Notes under the pieces: model-generated
What the model saw: the letters and a program-made list of their open reading frames with translations, nothing else
What the model was told of the DNA's origin: nothing
The model's database searches: none
Part shown: in pieces, positions 57,518-64,000 of the stretch
Layout: each line of letters begins with the position of its first letter
How positions within the stretch are numbered: the first letter of the stretch is position 1
Source of the DNA: Erwinia sp. E_sp_B01_1
GTDB taxonomy: Bacteria > Pseudomonadota > Gammaproteobacteria > Enterobacterales > Enterobacteriaceae
Assembly: GCF_036865545.1 (NCBI RefSeq)
Contig: NZ_CP142208.1
Span: forward strand, 4,402,001-4,466,000
Length of the DNA stretch: 64,000 nucleotides
Reading direction: 5' to 3'
Translations under genes and position numbers: made by a program

Positions 57518-58447
57518 TCAGTCCAGGCTGGGATTCATATGGCGCAGATCAAATGGAGTGATCTGGTAAACATAGTAGTTAAGCCAGTTAGAAAACAACA
57601 GATTACCGTGGCTGCGCCAGCTGGCACGCGGTGGAAGCTCAGGATTATTCTGCGGGAAATAATTATACGGAATATCAGGATTGAGCCCTGCTTCATAATC
57701 GCGGTGATATTCTCCGGAGAGCGTCAGCGCATCATATTCCGGGTGTCCGGTGACAAACGCCAGTCGCTTGTCTTTGCTGGCGAAAAGATAGGCACCGGTT
57801 TGATCCGATTCAGCAAATATTTCCAGATCGGTGTAGTCGCGTAGCAAATGCGATGGAAAATCAGCATAACGCGAATGAGGAGCAAGGAAGCTGTCGTCAA
57901 ACCCACGCGTGAGTAAAGCATGAGGATGCAGGATCTGGTGGTCGTAAACACCCGATAATTTGGTTTCACGCGTCTGCTTAGGGATGCCATACAGAATGTT
58001 CAGCGCGGCCTGCACGGCCCAGCAGACAAACAGCGTAGAGGTGACATGTTCTTTTGCCCAGTGCAGTACCCGCTGGATCTGCGGCCAGTAAGCCACGTCA
58101 TTAAAATCAACCAGCCCTAAAGGTGCGCCGGTAACGATCAGCCCATCATAGTTATCATGCTGAATGTCTTCGAAATTACAGTAAAAATTATTCAGATGCT
58201 CCATCGGTGTATTGCGGGTTTCCCGACTGTCGATGCGCAGCAACTGAATATCAATTTGCAACGGCGAGTTGGAAAGCAGGCGGAGAAACTGGTTTTCCGT
58301 CTCAATCTTTTTTGGCATCAGATTCAGTACCAGCACCTTCAACGGACGGATTTCCTGAGTGCTGGCCCGCGAGGAAGTCATCACAAAGACATTCTCGTTG
58401 CGCAAAAAACTCACGGCTGGTAATTCATCGGGTACCCTGATTGGCAT
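57518..58447 (-). CDS. metA: Homoserine O-succinyltransferase MetA
   Basis: 309-aa enzyme activating homoserine with succinyl-CoA, the first specific step of methionine synthesis. The nucleophile is C142 ([13 protein letters not shown]), with H235 and E237 in [18 protein letters not shown]. Length and N-terminus ([20 protein letters not shown]) equal E. coli. MetJ boxes upstream show repression by S-adenosylmethionine. Confidence 0.97.
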   Translation of the reverse strand: MPIRVPDELPAVSFLRNENVFVMTSSRASTQEIRPLKVLVLNLMPKKIETENQFLRLLSNSPLQIDIQLLRIDSRETRNTPMEHLNNFYCNFEDIQHDNYDGLIVTGAPLGLVDFNDVAYWPQIQRVLHWAKEHVTSTLFVCWAVQAALNILYGIPKQTRETKLSGVYDHQILHPHALLTRGFDDSFLAPHSRYADFPSHLLRDYTDLEIFAESDQTGAYLFASKDKRLAFVTGHPEYDALTLSGEYHRDYEAGLNPDIPYNYFPQNNPELPPRASWRSHGNLLFSNWLNYYVYQITPFDLRHMNPSLD

Positions 58448-58465
58448 AACCTGCTTTCCTCAATT

Positions 58466-58497
58466 AACCATTTAAACGTTTAGACATCCAGACACCC
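58466..58497 (-). promoter_or_regulatory. MetJ operator, four tandem met boxes
   Basis: Four contiguous 8-bp units, read on the plus strand as AACCATTT, AAACGTTT, AGACATCC and AGACACCC, 18 to 50 bp upstream of metA. They match the consensus AGACGTCT at 4, 6, 6 and 5 positions. Confidence 0.7.
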
Positions 58498-58602
58498 GAA
58501 GATAGCCTGATGAGAACCTAATGTCGAGGTTTCATCCGTAAGTTGAAAATGTTTCACCTCCGATCGCGGAACATCTCGACGAAAGGCAGCGTAACCGCCG
58601 CA

Positions 58603-59403
58603 TCAGTGCTGGCATGACGGTAGAGCAGCCAGGTACGGCTTTTGACCACTTCCCCCTACGGCAACAGGCGTGCGGAACAACGTCGGCGCAAGTGGCTGAT
58701 AACTGGAAACAATGGCATAACCCAGTCCACGCTCTACCATTGCCAGGCATACTTCCAGCTTATCCACACTCATTGCCACACGGGGTGCCAGCGAATAACT
58801 GGTATTCCACCACCTTTCAATCAACGTGGTGATATGGCCACCGTGATTTATTTTGATCTGCGGTAAATGCGGCAGCAGCGCCAGATCTACAGGCTCACGG
58901 CTGATCACATAATAGTCATCCTCGTCGATCAGCCTCTTGCCTTCCTTCCAGCCGTAGTCATCTTTTGTTATTGCCAGGTGAACCTCCCCACGCTGTAATT
59001 TCTGGAACATCTCTTCGCTTAATCCGCTGACAAGATTGACGTTGATCCCAGGGTGCTGCTGACTGAATCCGGCCAGTAATTCCGGCAGACGATAGGCGGC
59101 AAAGTTGCTGGAAACCCCGATCCGCAACTCACCCCGTTGTGGTCCGTTGAGGCTTTGTAGCGTAGTGCGCAGCAGCTGAAGTTCGTCGAGGACGCTTTGA
59201 GCGTGCTGTGCCAGATAACGACCCTGTGCGCTGAAGGTAAGGCCCCGTCCTCCCTCTTCAAACAGCTGAATGGCCAGTTTGCGCTCTATCTGCCTTAGCC
59301 GGTAGCTCAGTGCCGGCTGAGAGGTGAACAGCGCTTCAGCCGCACGGGTGATGTTTTTGTACTGCCAGACGGTACGGATGATTAACCAGTCTTTCTCGTT
59401 CAT
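58603..59403 (-). CDS. LysR family transcriptional regulator with frameshifted C-terminus
   Basis: LysR regulator divergent from the M20/SBP/M28 operon. The start MNEKDWLIIRTVWQYKNITR was chosen by family; an in-frame ATG 11 codons earlier is less likely. The helix-turn-helix spans residues 5-65 (ITRAAEALFTSQPALSYRLR), and the effector domain begins about 90. As read, the protein ends at 58603 with an atypical tail. In another frame it continues as GEVVKSRTWLLYRHAS to FVEMFRDRR, stopping at 58554, the normal end of this family. The shift is at a run of five G (58652-58656); one extra base would explain it. Confidence 0.78.
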   Translation of the reverse strand: MNEKDWLIIRTVWQYKNITRAAEALFTSQPALSYRLRQIERKLAIQLFEEGGRGLTFSAQGRYLAQHAQSVLDELQLLRTTLQSLNGPQRGELRIGVSSNFAAYRLPELLAGFSQQHPGINVNLVSGLSEEMFQKLQRGEVHLAITKDDYGWKEGKRLIDEDDYYVISREPVDLALLPHLPQIKINHGGHITTLIERWWNTSYSLAPRVAMSVDKLEVCLAMVERGLGYAIVSSYQPLAPTLFRTPVAVGGSGQKPYLAALPSCQH

Positions 59404-59563
59404 CGTGCTCTCGATCGCCAGGGGATCCTCTTCCATAAAATATTTTTTGGCTGCGCTTTGCAAGCCATAAAAAAGCTCAATTGGGAATAGAACAAAAAAA
59501 GGCCTATATATGTATAACTAGCTAATTTTAAATAAATTAATTGCACCTGGATGGGGAAGTACA

Positions 59564-60771
59564 ATGCCTGAACGCACCATAAGCGCGCAGAAAGATAAAA
59601 TTATTTATGCAGTTGAACAGAGCGGGTCCGCCATGCAGGCACTGGCATTAAGCCTGCATCAGCATCCGGAAGTCAGTTTTGAAGAGCACCGCTCTGCGGC
59701 GGAGCTTATCCAGCCTCTGCGTCAGGGGGGTTCACCATTGAAACCGGGACTGGCGGACTTGAGACGGCTTTTCGCGCGAGCTGGAAGCAGGGTACCGGCG
59801 GGCCGACTATCGCATTTCTGGCGGAATATGATGCGCTGCCTGGATTGGGGCATGCCTGCGGCCACAACCTGATTGGCACCGCTTCGGTTGCCGCTGCACT
59901 GGCGTTAAAGAGTGCCGGCATTGAATTCAATGGCCGCATAGAGGTTATCGGCACTCCGGCAGAAGAGGATGGCGGCGGTAAGATCATCATGGTTGAAAAA
60001 AAGGTATTTGATGATGTCGATGCCGTCATGATGTTCCATCCCAGAGAGAAAAATATGGTGGTGCGTGGAGCCCTGGCCTGCCACGACTCCACGTTCAAAT
60101 TTTATGGTAAGGCTTCGCATGCGGCGTCTGCGCCACAACTGGGCATCAGCGCGCTGGATGCGGTCATCCACACCTTCAATGGTATTAACGCCCTGCGCCA
60201 GTTCTTTACTGATGATGTCCGTGTACACGGGGTCATAACCCAGGGGGGCAGCGCTGCGAATATCGTGCCGGCTTTTGCTGAAGCCAAATTTATCCTTCGC
60301 GCTGCGACGGTGGCGGGCCTGAGCGAAGTTCGCCGTAAAGTTTATGCTGCTGCCAAAGGCGCAGCGGAAATGAGCGGTGCACGGCTGGAGATTGAAGAGG
60401 GACTGATTTACGCCGAGCGTAATAATAATCTTGCCCTGGCTGCATGCTTTACCGGAAACATGATGCATCTGGGGGAGACGTGCTATGACCCTCCGACAAG
60501 TGGCGGTGTTGGTTCTTCGGATATCGGTAACGTCAGTCAGATTACAGCAGCTATCCATCCTTATCTGCGTATCGGTGATGTTACGCCTCACACCCCTGAA
60601 TTCGCTGATGCCGCCGGTTCTGCTACAGGCCTCAAAGCAATGCTGACAGCAGCCAAAGCGCTGGCTATGACGGCCTATGATTTATGCCATGACGACGAAA
60701 AGCTGGCGGCGGTGAAAAACGAATTTATCCAGTGGCAATCACAAACTGTTTCAGCAGGAGATAAACAATGA
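59564..60771 (+). pseudogene. M20-family metallohydrolase (AbgB/amidohydrolase-like), interrupted by a -1 frameshift
   Basis: M20D-type amidohydrolase/peptidase, about 402 aa when repaired, likely cytoplasmic. The zinc-site motifs GHACGHN, GTPAEEDGGGK and the dimerisation segment KASHAASAPQLGISALDAV are visible. The frame is lost at a run of six G (59725-59730); from there the correct frame reads FTIETGTGGLETAFRASWK and joins AFLAEYDALPGLGHACGHN. One missing base fits. It is the first gene of a three-gene operon and its stop overlaps the next start (ATGA). Related enzymes hydrolyse p-aminobenzoyl-glutamate or N-acyl amino acids; the substrate here is unknown. Confidence 0.82.
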
Positions 60772-61577
60772 TCAAATCCCGTGTAGTGATGCTGGCAACG
60801 CTGGCCCTCTGTTGTTCCTCTGCGCTGGCAGCAGGGCAAACACTTCGTGTAGGTGCCGATCTGACCTATCCTCCTTTCCAGTATCGGGATGTGAATGGTA
60901 AACCAACCGGCTTTGAGATTGATATCACCAACGCGGTATGTAAGGCCATTGCGGTAAAGTGTGAGTACGTCGTCAGCAGTTTTGACGCGGAAATCCCTTC
61001 CCTGATGGCAAAGAAAGTGGATTTCATCTCTCCGCTGGGCGCCACAATAAAGCGTAAGAAATCGATAGATTTCAGTAACTTCATTTATCACGTTCCCTCC
61101 CAACTGGTCGCACGTAAAGGCTCTGATTTGCAGCCCACACCAGCATCCCTTAAGGGTAAAAATATTGCGGTACAGCAGGGATCAATACAGGAGATGTATG
61201 CCAATAAGTATTGGGCACCTGAGGGCGTGGAGATCAAAACCTATCCCGACCAGGATGTTATTTATCAGGATTTGAGCGCAGGTCGGCTTGATGGCGCTTT
61301 GAGTCCGGCTGTTGCAGTAGCTTTTGGTTTCCTGCAAAAACCTGAAGGGAAAGATTTTGCGCTGACCGGTCCGGAAGTCCGTGACGATGTCCTGTTTAGC
61401 ATCGGGTCAGCCTATGGAATCCGTAAAGGTGATGAGAAAACGCAGAAGATGCTGAATGAGGGGCTGGCAAAAATCATGGCTGATGGCACCTGGCAGAAGA
61501 TTAAACAGCACTATTTTGGCGATATCGCAATGAAAGTTACCCGGACGGAGAGTGCAGATGTGGCCACTGCCCAGTGA
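60768..61577 (+). CDS. Periplasmic amino-acid-type solute-binding protein (SBP_bac_3)
   Basis: 269-aa exported binding protein, family 3 (lysine/arginine/ornithine/histidine or glutamine type). The signal peptide ends near SSALAA, then LRVGADLTYPPFQYRDVNGKPTGFEIDIT, the family signature. GATIKRKKSIDFS and VQQGSIQEMYANKYW follow. No permease or ATPase gene is in the window, so it would need a partner elsewhere or a shared transporter. It is coupled to the M20 gene and overlaps the next gene by 20 bp. Confidence 0.88.
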   Translation: MIKSRVVMLATLALCCSSALAAGQTLRVGADLTYPPFQYRDVNGKPTGFEIDITNAVCKAIAVKCEYVVSSFDAEIPSLMAKKVDFISPLGATIKRKKSIDFSNFIYHVPSQLVARKGSDLQPTPASLKGKNIAVQQGSIQEMYANKYWAPEGVEIKTYPDQDVIYQDLSAGRLDGALSPAVAVAFGFLQKPEGKDFALTGPEVRDDVLFSIGSAYGIRKGDEKTQKMLNEGLAKIMADGTWQKIKQHYFGDIAMKVTRTESADVATAQ

Positions 61578-63246
61578 TCCTGACCAGGCTACGCTTGTCC
61601 CGCTAATGGGCAAACTGCTGGGGGCTTTTCAGCACATGCCCCGCCTTTCCGGAAGTGATGAGGCGGAGCAGGCTGTTGATGAGCTGATCCGCCAGTTGCA
61701 GGAAGCAGGCCTCTCCCCCGAGCGGAAAACCTGTCAGCTTTACCTTAGCGACCCGATCGCTGGTTCGCTGGTGCTGCCGGACTTCCCTCAGTGGCAGGGA
61801 CTTGCCAAAACTCGCTCATTTTCGGCCAGCGTTCCTGAAGGCATCAGTGCGCCACTTTTCTATGATAAGCGCTCACTCCAGATGATAGCCGATAGCGATC
61901 GTAATGCGTGGGAATCGGCGGTACGCGGCAGGATCGTTATCGCCGATCAGGGATTTGAAGAGTATGTACAGCGTCTGGTCCGGGCCGGCGCTGTGGGGCT
62001 GGTCCATATCTGGGGATCGGCTGAAGAGGCTCTGCATGAAGAGACCGTGGGACCAGTCTGGGGCACACCGGTTCCGGACGACCTGGCTCTTTATCCTTCC
62101 CTGCCCGTTATCTCAGTGACCCATCATCAGGGCCAGTTATTACTGGATATTATTGATAAGCAAAACCAGCCCGTTCTGGCAAAGATCAGCACTACGCTGA
62201 ATGAGCATGTTGCAAGCTGTAGCCTGCCAGTGCTGGAGATACCTGGTGAAACTGATGAGTATGTTCTTCTCTCCAGTCATTATGATTCATGGCATCAGGG
62301 CATGACTGACAATGCTACTGGCAATGCACTTTGCCTGGCCGTGGCTGCCCATTTTCATCACCAGTCTCAGCTCAAACGCGGGCTACGTATCGCCTGGTGG
62401 CCTGGTCACTCTAATGCGCGTTACGGGGGTTCAGCATGGTATGCCGATCGCTACCGACAGAGTTTACAACAGCATTGCGTGGCACATATCAATGTCGATT
62501 CTCCCGGTTGTAAAGGGGCGACTGAAGTGGTGGTCAATGCCAGTGGAGCAGAGAATATTGCATTTTTGCAACGAGCTGTGCTTCAAATCACGGGTAAAGA
62601 GATAAGACGCATTACCCCATTGGGAAAAGGTGGCGATCAATCTTTCTGGGGCTGTGGTATTCCACTGCATTTCGCTTTTCGTGAAGAAGCCGAAATCCGA
62701 ACCAGCCAGTCGCCGGGTAGCGGTGGCGGCTGGTGGTGGCATACCGAAGAGGATACCCTGAATAAAGTGGATGAAGCTATTTTATGGCGTGACTGCCAAA
62801 TCCATATCGGGTGGCTGAACGAGCTTTTATATCAGGAACAGCTGCCTGTTGATCCTGCTCATTATCTGAGGAAATTGCTTGAGGAGCTGGATAATCTGCA
62901 GAGCAGTCTGGATGCACAGTTTGATCTTTCTGAGATTAGAGAGAAGCTGATGAGCCTGGAGCAGCAAATCTCAGCAATGAACAACGGGAATTGGACGCCT
63001 GAATTTAACGTTATTAATCAGTTGGTTGGAGTTTTACATCGGGTTCGCTACAGTTCGACAGATGATTTCCATTACGATCGTAGCTACCGGGGAGGTGCCT
63101 TTCCGGGCCTGCAAATACTGCGAGAGCAGCGGCAACAGACAACTTCTCCACTGACTTTTCTGGCAATGACTACCCAGTATGTGCGTCAGCGCGATCGGGC
63201 ACTTAGTTTACTGACGTTAAGTCAGGTATTGCTGAAAGGTAGCTGA
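61558..63246 (+). CDS. M28-family peptidase-like protein with PA-like insert and altered active site
   Basis: 562-aa protein without a signal peptide. A PA-like segment spans roughly residues 100-200. The M28 zinc-peptidase core is at about 220-430. Ligand-like residues are H241 and D243 (SSHYDSW), D251 (MTDNATGN), D314 (INVDSPG) and H395 (WWWHTEED). Where M28 enzymes have Glu-Glu, this protein has Gly-His (WWPGHSNARYGG, residues 283-284), so activity or metal binding is changed. A coiled-coil-like C-terminal region follows (about 440-500). The ATG with GGAG 7 bp upstream was chosen over a GTG two codons earlier. Confidence 0.8.
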   Translation: MWPLPSDPDQATLVPLMGKLLGAFQHMPRLSGSDEAEQAVDELIRQLQEAGLSPERKTCQLYLSDPIAGSLVLPDFPQWQGLAKTRSFSASVPEGISAPLFYDKRSLQMIADSDRNAWESAVRGRIVIADQGFEEYVQRLVRAGAVGLVHIWGSAEEALHEETVGPVWGTPVPDDLALYPSLPVISVTHHQGQLLLDIIDKQNQPVLAKISTTLNEHVASCSLPVLEIPGETDEYVLLSSHYDSWHQGMTDNATGNALCLAVAAHFHHQSQLKRGLRIAWWPGHSNARYGGSAWYADRYRQSLQQHCVAHINVDSPGCKGATEVVVNASGAENIAFLQRAVLQITGKEIRRITPLGKGGDQSFWGCGIPLHFAFREEAEIRTSQSPGSGGGWWWHTEEDTLNKVDEAILWRDCQIHIGWLNELLYQEQLPVDPAHYLRKLLEELDNLQSSLDAQFDLSEIREKLMSLEQQISAMNNGNWTPEFNVINQLVGVLHRVRYSSTDDFHYDRSYRGGAFPGLQILREQRQQTTSPLTFLAMTTQYVRQRDRALSLLTLSQVLLKGS

Positions 63247-63257
63247 TTTTGCATAAG

Positions 63258-63290
63258 AAAAGGCCCGGCGCGTCAGCGCGGGGCCTTTTT
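63258..63290 (+). terminator. Terminator of the M20/SBP/M28 operon
   Basis: GGCCC-GGCGC paired with GCGCG-GGGCC (one G-G mismatch) around a GTCA loop, followed by five T residues, 11 bp after the operon's last stop. Confidence 0.75.
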
Positions 63291-63382
63291 CTTTGCACTT
63301 TTTCACCGGTCACGCCGGTCTTCGCCGGGCCCGGACCTGAATCTCGGGTAATACTGGCCGGATTTTCATCGCGCGCAGACGC

Positions 63383-63411
63383 AAAAAACCCCGGCCTTGC
63401 GGTCGGGGTTA
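63383..63411 (-). terminator. Terminator of the rRNA operon
   Basis: On the minus strand a stem AACCCCGACC/GGCCGGGGTT with a GCAA-containing loop is followed by a T run, about 13 bp beyond the 5S rRNA 3' end. Confidence 0.88.
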
Positions 63412-63423
63412 TTGCTTGATTTG

Positions 63424-63543
63424 ATGCCTGGCAGTTCCCTACTCTCGCATGGGGAGACCCCACACTACCATCGGCGCTACGGCGTTTCACTTCTGAGTTC
63501 GGCATGGGGTCAGGTGGGACCACCGCGCTAAAGCCGCCAGGCA
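63424..63543 (-). rRNA. rrf: 5S ribosomal RNA
   Basis: Exact 120-nt 5S gene: the minus strand starts TGCCTGGCGGC and ends GGGAACTGCCAGGCAT, with the conserved loop CCCATGCCGAACTCAGAAG. It is the third gene of an rRNA operon corresponding by neighbourhood to E. coli rrnE. Confidence 0.98.
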
Positions 63544-63652
63544 AATTCTGTTGTTCACGCCGCCCTCGCAGGCCACGCAAATCAATCCGTTATCGAACAG
63601 GCTGAAAATCGGTGCGTCTCTCAGACGCCCACCAGAACGCTTCTGGTGTTGT

Positions 63653-64000
<348 letters not shown>

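Noticed and set aside
63203..63580. 125-codon minus-strand frame over the end of the peptidase gene and 5S rRNA
   Set aside because: It overlaps a terminator and an rRNA gene and is not coding.

Overview
The window is chromosomal DNA of an enterobacterium, most likely Erwiniaceae (Erwinia/Pantoea group). Nearly every housekeeping protein resembles its E. coli homologue closely. The gene order follows the E. coli block from rrnE and metA through aceBAK, iclR, metH, lysC, pgi, yjbEFGH, psiE, ubiCA, plsB, dgkA, lexA, dinF, yjbJ, zur, dusA, pspG, qorA and dnaB to tyrB and yjbQR, read here in reverse. Family assignment is by recognition; no search was run. No insertion sequence, prophage, CRISPR array or tRNA was seen.

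Layout. 1-7.2 kb: end of a zinc alcohol dehydrogenase, yjbQR, tyrB, a YitT-type membrane protein with an Lrp-type regulator (where E. coli has alr), dnaB and qorA. 7.3-12.1 kb: pspG with a sigma-54 promoter, two unusual tandem repeats, dusA, a TraF-like outer-membrane barrel, zur and yjbJ. 12.3-19.4 kb: lexA-dinF with two LexA boxes, dgkA, plsB (frameshifted), ubiCA and psiE; the maltose locus that E. coli carries between ubiC and psiE is absent. 19.5-29.6 kb: the yjbEFGH exopolysaccharide operon, pgi, a CPA1-type antiporter (frameshifted), and a lysine riboswitch with lysC. 29.6-34.8 kb: a CS1/CFA-I-type fimbrial operon beside an AT-rich stretch. 35.6-43.9 kb: panS-like transporter, yjbB, and a five-gene ABC transporter/phosphodiesterase operon divergent from a GntR/UTRA regulator, with two identical-core palindromes between them. 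44-58.4 kb: metH, iclR, a hok/sok-type toxin-antitoxin locus, the gntK-edd-eda Entner-Doudoroff operon with a GntR operator, aceBAK and metA. 58.5-63.2 kb: a LysR regulator divergent from an M20 hydrolase / solute-binding protein / M28-like peptidase operon. 63.4-64 kb: 5S rRNA and the 3' end of 23S rRNA on the minus strand.

The central-carbon genes work together: IclR (with its own operator at 47.87 kb and one before aceB at 57.29 kb) controls the glyoxylate shunt, while gntK-edd-eda, inserted between iclR and aceK, sends gluconate into the Entner-Doudoroff pathway. Four genes (plsB, the antiporter, the M20 hydrolase and the LysR tail) are each broken by an apparent single-base indel at or beside a homopolymer. 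plsB is normally essential and all four read well once repaired, so sequence error is the likeliest explanation.

The least explained loci are the ABC/phosphodiesterase operon, the peptidase/binding-protein operon with a non-canonical M28 active site, the 45-bp and 7-bp tandem repeats next to dusA, and a nested inverted repeat downstream of pgi.
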